Assembly (NCBI GenBank): GCA_016710365.1 | Contig: JADJVW010000038.1 | Span: 1-50,232 of the forward strand | Origin: Candidatus Caldilinea saccharophila | GTDB lineage: Bacteria > Chloroflexota > Anaerolineae > Caldilineales > Caldilineaceae | Direction: 5' to 3' | DNA length: 50,232 nucleotides | Shown here: positions 29,413 to 39,500 of the stretch, in pieces | Layout of the letters: every line of letters begins with the position of its first letter | Position numbering within the stretch: position 1 is the first letter of the stretch | The notes under the pieces: model-generated | Told to the model about the DNA's origin: nothing | The model's input: the letters and a program-made list of their open reading frames with translations, nothing else | Databases searched by the model: none | Made by a program: the position numbers and the translations under genes

Positions 29413-30576
29413 ATGATCGTCACTGCCAAAGAGCTAGAAGCGCGCGAACGCCTGACATTGGCGCCCTATGCCATGCCCAACAGCGCCAGCCGCGGACGGC
29501 GTTACCCTGAAGCGCCGCACCCCTACCGGTTGGGTTATCAGCGCGACCGCGACCGCATCATCCATACCACCGCGTTCCGCCGCCTGGAATACAAAACCCA
29601 GGTCTTTGTCTATTCCGAAGGCGACCATTATCGAAACCGGCTCACCCACAGCATTGAGGTTGCCCAGATTGGGCGGACTATGGCGCGCTCGCTCGGCTGC
29701 AACGAAGACTTGACCGAGGCGATCTGCCTGGCGCACGATTTGGGACATCCGCCCTTTGGTCACGTGGGTGAGGACACGCTCAACCATCTGATGCAGGAGC
29801 ATAGCGGCTTCGACCATCAACGCCAGACCTACCGGATTCTCACCGAGTTGGAGCATCGCTATCCCGACCATCCCGGCCTCAATCTGACCTATGAGGTGCT
29901 GGAGGGGGTGGTCAAACATGACACGGACTACGATGTGATCGACGCGCGCGACTATGCCCCGGAAGAGCGTGGGACGCTCGAATGTCAATTGAGCAACCTC
30001 GCCGACGAAATCGCCTACAACACAAGCGATCTGGATGATGGTTTGCGCAGCGGCATTCTTCACCCCGAGGGAGTGAAAGGGTTGGCGATTGCACAACGCA
30101 CGTTGGCTTCTTTGGGGCTAGGGACGGACGCGGATCTGCGCGAGGATATGGTGCGCTATCGCTTTGTGCGACGGCTGATCGGCCTCGAAGTGAGCGACGT
30201 GATCGCGGCGACTTCGCAGAAGATCGAGCAGGCCGGCCTCGAATCGCTGGCCGAGTTGCGTGCTTTACCGGAAAATCTCGGCTGTTACTCAGCTATCTTT
30301 GACGAAGAAAACCGGGAATTAAAGCGCTTTCTTTTTCAGCATTTCTATCGCCACTACCGGGTGGTGAGGATGGCGGTCAAAGCAGCGCGCACGCTGACCC
30401 ACCTCTTCGACGCCTATCTCAGCGAACCCCGCCAACTGCCGCCCGAAACGCAGCGCCGCGTCGAGACAACCGGCGAAGGCTTACCGCGCGCCATTTGTGA
30501 CTATCTGGCCGGCATGACCGACCGCTACGCTGTCCAGGAATATCGACGTTTGTACGATATGGAAGAACGGGCATAA
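29413..30576 (+). CDS. dgt: Deoxyguanosinetriphosphate triphosphohydrolase-like protein
   Basis: 387 residues from ATG 29413 with AGGAGG upstream. HD-domain phosphohydrolase: metal-binding residues lie in NRLTHSIEVAQIGR, LAHDLGHPPFGHVGED and the later DEIAYNTSDLDDG. FRRLEYKTQVF at the N-terminus is typical of the bacterial Dgt-like family, which removes triphosphate from dNTPs. It is shorter than E. coli Dgt and closer to the type seen in Thermus and Pseudomonas. It converges on the hypothetical gene at 30584 with only 7 nt between stops. Confidence 0.9.
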   Translation: MIVTAKELEARERLTLAPYAMPNSASRGRRYPEAPHPYRLGYQRDRDRIIHTTAFRRLEYKTQVFVYSEGDHYRNRLTHSIEVAQIGRTMARSLGCNEDLTEAICLAHDLGHPPFGHVGEDTLNHLMQEHSGFDHQRQTYRILTELEHRYPDHPGLNLTYEVLEGVVKHDTDYDVIDARDYAPEERGTLECQLSNLADEIAYNTSDLDDGLRSGILHPEGVKGLAIAQRTLASLGLGTDADLREDMVRYRFVRRLIGLEVSDVIAATSQKIEQAGLESLAELRALPENLGCYSAIFDEENRELKRFLFQHFYRHYRVVRMAVKAARTLTHLFDAYLSEPRQLPPETQRRVETTGEGLPRAICDYLAGMTDRYAVQEYRRLYDMEERA

Positions 30577-30583
30577 ACCAAGG

Positions 30584-32029
30584 TTACACCTTTTTCTTGA
30601 GCTCTAAATCCATATTGACCCGTTCGAAGATGCCCTCAGGCGTGTAGCGCACCTCATTGATGGTGCAGAGCAGGACAAACTGCCGCGCTTCCAGTTGCAA
30701 GGTTGTTTTTGGCTGCGCCACGATCGGGCCAAGCCGATCCTTTTCGCGCTCAAAATGTTTGCGCAGATTTGTATCCGCATATTCGCTCAGCACGACGCGG
30801 CTGACATTCACCAGGTTTTTTTCGTCAGATTTGTCGAAGATATAGACTTCGATAGCGACGACCTGGTCGGGATCATTGTTCAACATGCCGTGCCGATCGC
30901 TGACGCCAATTCCATACTCACCGAGATAGACGTCTTCCTGCGGCCCTGGGATATTACGCGTCCAATCGAAATGTTCCATACCGGCGGTGAACCTGGCCTC
31001 GAAGTGGTCGATCGTCGGGTAGCGCTCCACGCGCCCGGCGCCCGCCACCCATCCCAAGCCGGATGCATCAGGACGCTGCCCAACCGCAGTCGAGGAGGGC
31101 GCTGCGGCGGCTTGATCCAGGGAATCCTCCTCTTCTTCGTCTGGCGCCTCTTCTATAAATGCCCCTGGCGCGGCCGGAGGCACCGCGACCGATGGCGCAA
31201 TCGGCTGGCCGCCACTGCGCACGGTGACGGGTGCGCCGGCGCCTGACTCTTCCGGCTCGAATGGAGGCACGTTGCCCATCGCAGGCGGCTGCACTGGCTG
31301 CACCTGCGTGGCGGCCGCCTGCGCGGCCGTGTAGGCGGCCGGCGCGGTGCGCGGCGGCGCGGCGCTGCTATAGGCTGTGATCGGTGGGTTGGCAACCGCA
31401 GGCGCCGGCTGGCTCAACGGCCCAATGGCGGGCGGCGTCGCTTGCGGCGTCGCGGGCCGCAGACGTTTGAAGAGCAGCCAACCGAGGTAGGCGCCAATGG
31501 CAAGGATGATGACGCTGGCCAGGAACTGAAGCCCGTTCCAGAAATTGTTTGGCTCATTCTGCTCAATAGCGCTCGCGGCAGGTGTGGCCGGGGGCGGCGC
31601 TTGGGCCGCCTGGTCGGCTGGTATGGGCGCCGCCGGCAACGCCGTCACCGGGATGCCTAGCGCCGACGCCAGCGCAGCTAGATTGGCGACCTGTGCGCTG
31701 CCGCCTGGCCGCGCCGTGTAGGTGACCAGGGCAGCGTCGAACAGGGTGGGCAGGTCGCCGCCTAGCAGGGTAAGTCGCTGACGCGCCTGTTCAAGCGCCT
31801 CTTGAGTGCTATACGTTGCGTAGGCGTCAGCAACTGTGCTGACGTATTCCGCCTGCGTTTCACTGCTCAATGCGCTCAGCGAGCCGCCCTGCCACTCCAC
31901 GGGCCACCACACCCAACCGATCAGGAGGCCAAGCACCAGGCCGGCGACAGCGCCAATCAACACCCAAATCAACTCCTTACGGTTGATCTGAACTTCCTTG
32001 AAGCGATCTAGCGTCGACTGGAATGACAT
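30584..32029 (-). CDS. Hypothetical two-segment membrane protein with Pro/Ala-rich linkers
   Basis: 481 residues; ATG 32029 has AAGGAG seven nt upstream. A membrane segment near residues 20-42 (LIWVLIGAVAGLVLGLLIG), an extracytoplasmic-looking helical stretch (about 55-140), a Pro/Ala linker, a second membrane segment near 172-192, a long Ala/Pro-rich linker (about 200-320), then a conserved-looking soluble C-terminal domain (about 330-475) with GRVERYPTIDHFEARF and a charged end. I do not recognise the family. The second membrane segment leaves N- and C-termini on the same side, probably cytoplasmic. Confidence 0.7.
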   Translation of the reverse strand: MSFQSTLDRFKEVQINRKELIWVLIGAVAGLVLGLLIGWVWWPVEWQGGSLSALSSETQAEYVSTVADAYATYSTQEALEQARQRLTLLGGDLPTLFDAALVTYTARPGGSAQVANLAALASALGIPVTALPAAPIPADQAAQAPPPATPAASAIEQNEPNNFWNGLQFLASVIILAIGAYLGWLLFKRLRPATPQATPPAIGPLSQPAPAVANPPITAYSSAAPPRTAPAAYTAAQAAATQVQPVQPPAMGNVPPFEPEESGAGAPVTVRSGGQPIAPSVAVPPAAPGAFIEEAPDEEEEDSLDQAAAAPSSTAVGQRPDASGLGWVAGAGRVERYPTIDHFEARFTAGMEHFDWTRNIPGPQEDVYLGEYGIGVSDRHGMLNNDPDQVVAIEVYIFDKSDEKNLVNVSRVVLSEYADTNLRKHFEREKDRLGPIVAQPKTTLQLEARQFVLLCTINEVRYTPEGIFERVNMDLELKKKV

Positions 32030-32267
32030 CGGCGACTCCTTAGTAGCGATGAATTTTGGATAATGCTTTGTGCCGCTTCGTGTTCTTTGCGTCTGGGTGG
32101 TAACTGTCCAAACAATTTGGGATCAACCGGAATTCATGGGGTCGTGTCTTACGTGCCGGGGACGGGCTGAGCGTTGTCTGCTCGACCGAAGCACCGCAAG
32201 CCCGTCCCCGGCACGTAACCACACGAGATCCGCTTGACCCACAATTTGTTAGAACAGACCCCCAGGG
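32030..32267 (-). repeat. Gene-free junction with a 20-bp perfect stem and a CACGAAG-type repeat
   Basis: TTACGTGCCGGGGACGGGCT (32149-32168) pairs perfectly with 32199-32218 around a 30-nt loop, with a further TCGTGT match beyond two mismatches. Next to it, 32058-32103 read on the minus strand as ACGCAAAGAACACGAAG then CGGCACAAAG, close to the hemE-hemL repeat near 18282-18325. No gene is seen. Confidence 0.8.
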
Positions 32268-33341
<1,074 letters not shown>

Positions 33342-33380
33342 TGGATTCACTCCTTTGTGTTGACCGATCGCCCCGTTGCT

Positions 33381-34460
33381 TCAGGCGCGCATGTAAGTCA
33401 TGACCCCTACCTGGCGCACCAAGCCTGTTAATTCCATGAGCGCCAGCAGGCTGCTGACCTGGCTGGGCGTCATGGCAGTCATGCGCACGAGGTCGTCGAC
33501 GTGCGAAGGTTCATGCGATAAATGCGTCAGCAGCGCAGCTTCGGCCGGGTCAGCCGGCACGCTCTGGCGCACATCCTGATGGTCGACGATACTGCTCATG
33601 TTCAACTGCTCTAGCACGTCGTCAATTGTAAGGAGCGGCGCCGCCCCTTGTTGAATCAGGGTGTTGCAGCCGGCGCTGCCGGGTGACAAGATGCTGCCCG
33701 GCACGGCAAAGAGTTCACGTCCCTGTTCCGCGGCAAACCGCGCGGTGATTAAGGCGCCGCTGCGCTCACCCGCCTCGACGATGATCACGCCGCGGCTCAA
33801 CCCACTGATAATACGGTTGCGGGGAGGGAAGTTGCTCGCATCCGGCCGTGTGCCCAGGGCGTACTCGCTCACAAGCGCGCCTTGTGCGGCAATCGCCTGC
33901 GCCAGACCGCGATTCTGCGGCGGATAAATCTGATCGACGCCGCTGCCCAGCACGGCCAGCGTCCGTCCACCGGCATCGAGCGCCGCATGATGCGCCACAG
34001 TGTCGATGCCAAGCGCCAACCCGCTGACCACAGTGACGCCCGCTTGCGCCAACGCAGCGCCCAACACGCGGGCGACCTCGCGGCCATAGCTGCTGGCGTG
34101 GCGCGTGCCCACCACGGCGATCGCCCACTCATCCTGGCTGACGATGCGCCCCCGCACGTATAGGACAGGCGGTGCGCCATCCACAGTGCGCAGCGACTCC
34201 GGATAAGTCGCATCTTCCCAGGTCAACACCTCGACGCCGGCGTCGACAGTGCGCTGAAGTTCGACCGCCAGGTCGATAGTGCGGCGCGCCTCCAGGAACA
34301 ACTCGATGGTGCGGCGGTCAAGGCGGGCTGCCTGCATCTGCGATATCGACGCACGCCAGGCCGCGCCGATATCGCCACAGGCTTCGATCAGTGCGGCGAG
34401 ACGAACCGGTCCAATGCCGGGGACTCGGTTAAAGGCGATCCAGTAGGCTTTGGTGTCCAC
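33381..34460 (-). CDS. dprA: DNA-processing protein DprA
   Basis: 359 residues; GTG 34460 start without a clear ribosome binding site. DprA binds incoming single-stranded DNA in natural transformation and loads RecA. N-terminal HhH/SAM-like region (WIAFNRVPGIGPVRLAALIE), then the Rossmann-like core with VVGTRHASSYGR, VVSGLALGIDTVAHHAAL, GSGVDQIYPPQN, FPPRNRIISGLS and ERSGALITA. The C-terminal winged helix (about 290-355) is present. No other competence genes are in the window. Confidence 0.93.
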   Translation of the reverse strand: MDTKAYWIAFNRVPGIGPVRLAALIEACGDIGAAWRASISQMQAARLDRRTIELFLEARRTIDLAVELQRTVDAGVEVLTWEDATYPESLRTVDGAPPVLYVRGRIVSQDEWAIAVVGTRHASSYGREVARVLGAALAQAGVTVVSGLALGIDTVAHHAALDAGGRTLAVLGSGVDQIYPPQNRGLAQAIAAQGALVSEYALGTRPDASNFPPRNRIISGLSRGVIIVEAGERSGALITARFAAEQGRELFAVPGSILSPGSAGCNTLIQQGAAPLLTIDDVLEQLNMSSIVDHQDVRQSVPADPAEAALLTHLSHEPSHVDDLVRMTAMTPSQVSSLLALMELTGLVRQVGVMTYMRA

Positions 34461-34514
34461 AAGCTATGCATACACGCTGCAACGGCGCCGTTTGCGTTTA
34501 AGCGGCGCGAGAAA

Positions 34515-34539
34515 GTCTACGATACTGTAGGTCGTAGAC
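34515..34539 (-). terminator. Small stem-loop downstream of rimM
   Basis: GTCTACGA (34515-34522) pairs with TCGTAGAC (34532-34539) over a 9-nt loop. In the direction of rimM it is followed by TTTCT only, so it would be a weak terminator. Confidence 0.4.
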
Positions 34540-34548
34540 ATATTTTTG

Positions 34549-35175
34549 TCAATCGACGATTTCCGCCTCGATCAACCCATCAGGCAGATGCACGGTCATC
34601 TTGCGCTGCGCCAGATCCACAGTGAGCACCACTTCAGGAATCGCCGGCAGCAGGATATCCTGACCGCGGTTCTGTGCCTCGGCGGGACGCACCACATAAA
34701 CATCATTGGCGCCGGTTGCAAAGACATCGACAACGTCCCCTAAGTGACGACCGTCTTCTTGCAGAACCTGCAGGCCGATGATGTCGTGGATCCAGTAGAC
34801 GCCTTCCTCCAGCTCGGCTGCATCGTCTTCGGGCACGAAAAGCCAAAGACCGCGCAGACGTTCGGCGGCCGTGCGGTCGGCGACGCCTGCGAGTTGCATC
34901 AACAATTGGTTCTTGTGGGGACGCACTGCCACAAGCTCGACTTCCGTCAGGTCGCCGCCCACCAGCACCGTGACGCCGGCCGCAAAGCGTTCCGGGAAAT
35001 CGGTGTATAGCTCCACTTTAATCTCGCCGCGCAGCCCATGCATACCGACGATACAGCCAACTGCCATATAGCCATCTGGAACGACGACATCCTGATTGCG
35101 CACCCGGTAAATTTGGCTTTTGCGGCGCTTAGGCCGGCCCGAGGCGATGGAAAGATTCTTTTCAGACATGCGCAT
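34549..35175 (-). CDS. rimM: Ribosome maturation factor RimM
   Basis: 208 residues from ATG 35175; TTG 35193 and ATG 35169 are alternatives and none has a strong ribosome binding site. RimM binds S19 and helps 16S rRNA processing in the 30S head. After a basic leader it has GCIVGMHGLRGEIKVELYTD and PERF (N-terminal RimM domain), GLWLFVPEDDAAELEEGVYW, then the PRC-barrel part (GLQVLQEDGRHLGDVVDV, NDVYVVRP, LLPAIPEVV). The leader of about 30 residues is longer than usual. It is the last gene of ffh-rpsP-khpA-rimM. Confidence 0.93.
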   Translation of the reverse strand: MRMSEKNLSIASGRPKRRKSQIYRVRNQDVVVPDGYMAVGCIVGMHGLRGEIKVELYTDFPERFAAGVTVLVGGDLTEVELVAVRPHKNQLLMQLAGVADRTAAERLRGLWLFVPEDDAAELEEGVYWIHDIIGLQVLQEDGRHLGDVVDVFATGANDVYVVRPAEAQNRGQDILLPAIPEVVLTVDLAQRKMTVHLPDGLIEAEIVD

Positions 35176-35256
35176 CACTTTTGTATAGAACAAAGAAAGG
35201 GCTGCCGGCGGCAGCCCCCCAATTCCATCTACCTGGCGAGCCAGGCATCGGAGCCA

Positions 35257-35484
35257 TCAATCAATCTCAAGCAGCACTGGCTTGCGATGATCGCGCGCCG
35301 CGACTTCGAGCACGGAGCGCATCGCGTTGGCGACGCGCCCATTGCGCCCGACGACGCGCCCGATGTCAGGTTGCGCCACGCGCAATTTGACGATCGTCTC
35401 GCGGCGCGTCTCTTTGGTGTAGACGCGCACGCGTTCGGGTTCTTCGACCAGTGATTCGGCGAGAAAACGGATCAGTTCTTCCAT
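35257..35484 (-). CDS. khpA: KH-domain RNA-binding protein KhpA
   Basis: 75 residues, the usual length. A single KH domain with the RNA-binding GxxG loop in DIGRVVGRNGRVANAMRS. In Gram-positive bacteria KhpA pairs with KhpB and binds small RNAs and mRNAs. It sits between rpsP (20 nt upstream) and rimM, its standard location. Confidence 0.93.
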   Translation of the reverse strand: MEELIRFLAESLVEEPERVRVYTKETRRETIVKLRVAQPDIGRVVGRNGRVANAMRSVLEVAARDHRKPVLLEID

Positions 35485-35504
35485 GATCGGTTTGTACGCC
35501 GCGC

Positions 35505-35804
35505 TCAGGCGGCCGCAGCCGCTTCGGCGGCCGGCGGCGTATACGGCATGGGGTTGCCCGTTTCGTCGATCAATTTGACGCGACGCAGAATGCGCACGAC
35601 GCCGTCACTCGGCTGTGCACCAGTGCTCAACCAGTAAGCCGCACGCTCCATCTGCAATTCAACCGTTTCCGGCTGCGTGTTGGGGTTGTACGTTCCGATG
35701 CTTTCGATAAAGCGGCCATCGCGCGGCGAGCGTTTGTCGGCCACCACAATGCGATAATAAGGTGATTTTTTAGCGCCCGTGCGGCGCAAGCGAATACGAA
35801 CCAT
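35505..35804 (-). CDS. rpsP: 30S ribosomal protein S16
   Basis: 99 residues. MVRIRLRRTGAKKSPYYRIV, DKRSPRDGRFIESIGTYNP and GAQPSDGVVRILRR are typical of S16. The C-terminal Ala-rich tail (PPAAEAAAAA) extends slightly past the normal end. GGAGAG lies upstream of ATG 35804. The 213 bases between it and the ffh stop hold no clear gene or terminator. Confidence 0.96.
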   Translation of the reverse strand: MVRIRLRRTGAKKSPYYRIVVADKRSPRDGRFIESIGTYNPNTQPETVELQMERAAYWLSTGAQPSDGVVRILRRVKLIDETGNPMPYTPPAAEAAAAA

Positions 35805-36017
35805 GACTCGAAACTCTCCTTACTTATGAATCCGAACCTGTTGCTCCGATAGGAATACGCTGCATCCGCTATCGATCCAATCGAGAAATATGCTGATCTA
35901 TGTATTCACGGCCAATTGTCGCCCCACGGCGCCGATAGAGAGGTTGCGCTTTGGACGGTGCGCGCTATCGTGCCCAGGACGGAATCGGCCATTATCCAAC
36001 CAACCACGCGACCCGTG
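35805..36017 (-). other. Gap between ffh and rpsP, nothing recognised
   Basis: About 210 bases without a supported gene. A weak TTGGAT-17-TATTCC pair reading toward rpsP is present but too poor to call. No SRP RNA-like fold was recognised by eye. Confidence 0.4.
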
Positions 36018-37412
36018 TTAACGGCCGCCAAAAAGATCGCTCAACCCGGACGGCAGCATTCCACCGCCGCGTGGACCGGGCATCCCACGTCCCTTTTTGT
36101 TCTTGTTCTTTTTGCCGCGCCCCATGATGCCGAGTTGCTTCATCATTTTTTGCATTTCGCGGAACTGTTTGACAAGCATATTGACATCCTGCACCGTCGT
36201 GCCGCTGCCGGTGGCAATGCGGCGGCGCCGGCTGGCGTTGAGCACATCCGGGTTGCGGCGTTCGTGTACAGTCATGCTGCTGATGATGGCCTCGGTTTTC
36301 TTGAGACTATCTTGCGCCAGCATCGGGTCGATATCCTTGGTCATCCGATTCATCCCTGGGATCATGCCCAGGATGTCGGTGATGGGGCCCAGGCGTTTGA
36401 CCTGTTTGAGCTGATCTAGAAAGTCCTCGAAGTCAAACTGCCCTTCGACCAACCGCTTTTCCATGGCAGCGGCGTCAACTTCGCTGATATTTTCCTGCGC
36501 CCGCTCGATGAGTGTGAGCACATCGCCCATGCCGAGGATGCGCCCGGCGAGCCGATCGGGGTCAAATGGTTCGAGATCGGGCAGTTTTTCGCCTGTACCC
36601 AGAAATTTGATGGGGACGCCGGTGACCTGGCGCACGCTCAAGGCCGCGCCGCCGCGCGCATCGCCGTCGATCTTCGTCATGATCAAACCGGTCAGCGGGA
36701 CGCGAGTGTTGAAGCCTTCGGCGACGTTGACGGCTTCCTGACCGGTCATAGCATCGACGATGAGCAGAATATCGGCCGGGCGCGTCACCATGCGCACCTG
36801 CTCCAGCTCCTGCATCAAGCCTTCGTCGATCTGCAAACGTCCTGCCGTATCGACGATCACGACATTATAGGCCTTTTCACGCGCCTGCTTGAGTGCGTCT
36901 TTGGCAATCGTGGAGGCGGGCGTCTGCGTGCCAGCGCTGTAAACAGGCACATCGACCTGAGCGCCCAGCACCTCAAGCTGCTTGATGGCGGCCGGACGAT
37001 AGATGTCGGCAGCCACCAGGATCGGACGCTGCCCGCTCTTCTTGAGGCGTAGCGCCAGCTTTGCGGCCATGGTCGTCTTGCCGGCGCCTTGCAAGCCAAC
37101 CAACAGGATCACATGCGGCGGTTGCCCCGACGTGTTGAGCGGCGCCGGTTTGCCCAGCAATTCGATAAGCTCTTCGTGCACGATCTTGACGACTTGCTGC
37201 GCCGGCGTCAAGCTTTGCATCACTTCGGCGCCGACCGCGCGCACCTTGACCCGCTCGATAAAGTCTTTGACAACTTTGTAGTTGACATCGGCTTCGAGCA
37301 GCGCCAGCCGCACCTCGCGCATGGCGGCATTGACGTCGGTTTCCGTCAATTTGCCTTTGGTGGCAAGCCTATCAAAGACGCTTTGTAGTTTGTCAGTTAA
37401 ACTCTCGAACAC
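36018..37412 (-). CDS. ffh: Signal recognition particle protein Ffh (SRP54)
   Basis: 464 residues from GTG 37412. The GTPase binds SRP RNA and signal sequences of nascent membrane proteins. N domain (about 1-90), G domain with P-loop VGLQGAGKTTMAAKLA, DTAGRLQIDEGLM and TKIDGDARGGAAL, then the Met-rich M domain (IPGMNRMTK, RRNPDVLNASRRRRIATGSG, MQKMMKQLGIMG). The tail is Gly/Lys-rich. The closest promoter is 37508-37536. It leads the translation block on the minus strand. Confidence 0.97.
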   Translation of the reverse strand: MFESLTDKLQSVFDRLATKGKLTETDVNAAMREVRLALLEADVNYKVVKDFIERVKVRAVGAEVMQSLTPAQQVVKIVHEELIELLGKPAPLNTSGQPPHVILLVGLQGAGKTTMAAKLALRLKKSGQRPILVAADIYRPAAIKQLEVLGAQVDVPVYSAGTQTPASTIAKDALKQAREKAYNVVIVDTAGRLQIDEGLMQELEQVRMVTRPADILLIVDAMTGQEAVNVAEGFNTRVPLTGLIMTKIDGDARGGAALSVRQVTGVPIKFLGTGEKLPDLEPFDPDRLAGRILGMGDVLTLIERAQENISEVDAAAMEKRLVEGQFDFEDFLDQLKQVKRLGPITDILGMIPGMNRMTKDIDPMLAQDSLKKTEAIISSMTVHERRNPDVLNASRRRRIATGSGTTVQDVNMLVKQFREMQKMMKQLGIMGRGKKNKNKKGRGMPGPRGGGMLPSGLSDLFGGR

Positions 37413-37507
37413 CAGACCACTCTTTGTTCGTCGCTGCTCTTCTAAACAAATGCACCTTTCAGGAAGTCTTCACATGACTCTAGCCTGGCTGGCGCAAAAC
37501 ACACCCT

Positions 37508-37536
37508 ATTGTACCGGCAAGCGGATGACTGGTCAA
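37508..37536 (-). promoter_or_regulatory. Promoter of the ffh-rpsP-khpA-rimM operon
   Basis: On the minus strand TTGACC (37531-37536), a 17-nt spacer and TACAAT (37508-37513), each five of six consensus bases. It starts about 95 nt before the ffh start, just after the end of the LysM protein gene. Confidence 0.7.
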
Positions 37537-37538
37537 AC

Positions 37539-39482
37539 TTAGGCCAAGTCAAGGACATCATTCAATTTTGCGTTTGGTTCAACAAGCCGCGTGCATAATG
37601 GCTCAGCAACCGGATTGTCGCTGACGGTTGGTAAAGCAGCCGACGCCGCTGGAATCGCTGTGGGCAGCATTGCTGTGGGCGGCGCTGCTGCGGTTGGCGT
37701 TGCTGTGGGCGGCGGCAAGGTAGGTGTGGGCGGCGGTGGAATGGGGGTGGGCGCGACCGTGCTTTGGGCGGCCGTCGCTGGTTCTGCACTGGTGGGCGCA
37801 ACTGTTGTAGAGAGTGGCTCCTGAGTCGCCGTTGGCGCAGGCGGCGCAGTTGACGTGGGCGAGACAGCCGTCGCCGTCGCCGTACTGGTGGCAGTTGCGG
37901 CGTCTACGGGCGCGGTTGCGCCAGGGGAAGGCGTCGCCGTCGCACTTTCCAACGTTGCAACCTGCGTCGGGGTGGAAGAAGCTGTCGCGCCTGGAGCGCT
38001 CTCTTGCGTCGACGTCACAGTAGGCTCCACGGGAATCCCCACAGTTGGAGTCGCGGTGGGGGTTGCGTTGGGAGTCGCAGTGAGCGTCATAGTCGGTGAA
38101 ACTGCCGTTTCCGGCGTGGCTGCTTGCGTCAACGTTACAACAGGCGGCGCGGTCGGTGAAACTATCGCATCCGGCGTGCCCGCTTGAGTCGGCGTCACAA
38201 CAGCCGTCGGCGTCAGTGGATCTGCGTCGCCGCCTTGCGCCTCGGTTGGTTCGGGCGTAACGGTGGGCGCGCTGGTCGGCGGCGACGGCGTGCTGGTCGG
38301 AATGACCGGCGCTGCGGTGGCAGGCGCCTGCGTGGCGATGGCGGTGACAACAACTGGCGGCGGCGCAGGCGGCAAGTCCCCGACGATGTTTGCCGGTGCG
38401 AAGATCGTTGTGCCGGCGCGCAGGATGCCGTCTGTCAAGCAGTTCACACGGCGCAGTTCGGCGACGGAAGCTTGCGAACGTGCGGCGATCTCGCTGAGGG
38501 TTTCGCCTTGCTTGACGATATAGGTCACCCAATTGGGCGCCTGGACGCGCTGGCAGCGGTTGCTCACCGCCGGCGTCGCAGTCGGCAACGGCGTGGGCAT
38601 CGGCGGCGCCTGCATCACGCGCAGCGCCATGCCCTGCACGGCGTCCGAGGCGCCGGGCACAATCTGGTAACGCAGCATCACGACCGCGCCTGGTTCAAGT
38701 TCGCCGTCGATCGTAATGGGGAGCCATTCATCCTCGCCCGCGCCTTCGGGGCGATGCCAGGGAATCACCTTCAAATCGCCGACGAGCAATTGGTCGCCAT
38801 CAAAGCCACGAAATTGGAGAATTGACACCGCGGTGAGCGGGTCGGCGTCAGGGAGGGACTGAAGTTGCCCGGCGCGGGTGGCTACATCTTTGGCCTGCGC
38901 GCGATCCGCCAACCAGCGCTCTGTCGCCTGCTGCTCGGCCGGCGCCGTCGCCACGCGTTGCTCGCGGATCCACGACTTCATCGGGTAGGCAAGGTCACCG
39001 GGCAACGCGGCCTCCGCCGCGGCGACGATAGTGAACGTTGAGATGTAGAGAGCGAGCAGCAGCAAGGTCAACGGAGCCAGCCGCATGAGGGGAGCCGGCG
39101 CACCTGCCGACCGCCACGCTTCGCTCAGGTCACGCCAGAGCTGCTGCAAGCGTCCCGGCTGGGAGGTCGTCTTTGGTGTAGCTGAGGAGGACGGCGAAGC
39201 TGTATAAGGCGGAGCCGCGGAGGGCGAAGAAGCTTTTAGCTCGGCGCGCAATTCCGCCGCACGCTGAGAAAAGACTACACGCGCCGCAATGCGGTTGAGC
39301 GGGACGCGTTGGGGCGGTGCGAACGTCGCGGTCCTTTCTGCCAGCTCGACCACGGCAAGCAGCGCCTGCAATTCTGTGCGCAACTCCGCAGGATAGTTCG
39401 TGACGATCCGTTCGAGCGGCTCGCCATTCAGCAAGCGATCGACCGCGTCAGCAAAATAATCTTCCATTGGCTTAGAAGTCAT
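37539..39482 (-). CDS. Probable anti-sigma-like membrane protein with LysM domain and Thr/Pro-rich tail
   Basis: 647 residues from ATG 39482, chosen because CAGGAAG lies 6 nt upstream. Cytoplasmic N-terminal part (DYFADAVDRLLNGEPLE) as in proteins paired with ECF sigma factors, a membrane segment near residues 140-165, then EAALPGDLAYPMKSWIREQR, resembling the DUF5667 type. A LysM domain follows (near 325-375; YIVKQGETLSEIAARSQASV). The last about 250 residues are Thr/Pro/Ala repeats. Inferred role: the N-terminus binds the sigma factor encoded 18 nt upstream while the outer LysM part contacts glycan. This is not demonstrated. Confidence 0.7.
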   Translation of the reverse strand: MTSKPMEDYFADAVDRLLNGEPLERIVTNYPAELRTELQALLAVVELAERTATFAPPQRVPLNRIAARVVFSQRAAELRAELKASSPSAAPPYTASPSSSATPKTTSQPGRLQQLWRDLSEAWRSAGAPAPLMRLAPLTLLLLALYISTFTIVAAAEAALPGDLAYPMKSWIREQRVATAPAEQQATERWLADRAQAKDVATRAGQLQSLPDADPLTAVSILQFRGFDGDQLLVGDLKVIPWHRPEGAGEDEWLPITIDGELEPGAVVMLRYQIVPGASDAVQGMALRVMQAPPMPTPLPTATPAVSNRCQRVQAPNWVTYIVKQGETLSEIAARSQASVAELRRVNCLTDGILRAGTTIFAPANIVGDLPPAPPPVVVTAIATQAPATAAPVIPTSTPSPPTSAPTVTPEPTEAQGGDADPLTPTAVVTPTQAGTPDAIVSPTAPPVVTLTQAATPETAVSPTMTLTATPNATPTATPTVGIPVEPTVTSTQESAPGATASSTPTQVATLESATATPSPGATAPVDAATATSTATATAVSPTSTAPPAPTATQEPLSTTVAPTSAEPATAAQSTVAPTPIPPPPTPTLPPPTATPTAAAPPTAMLPTAIPAASAALPTVSDNPVAEPLCTRLVEPNAKLNDVLDLA

Positions 39483-39500
39483 CAAATCTTCCTGCATGTT

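Noticed and set aside
35805..36017. SRP RNA gene next to ffh
   Set aside because: I looked for the conserved GGAA tetraloop hairpin in the gap and could not find a convincing fold by eye; a covariance-model search (RF00169 or RF00169-like) would decide.
37560..38400. Long plus-strand frames rich in Gly/Val/Ala opposite the Thr/Pro tail
   Set aside because: They are the complementary readings of a low-complexity repeat in the LysM protein gene, with no ribosome binding site or recognisable domain.
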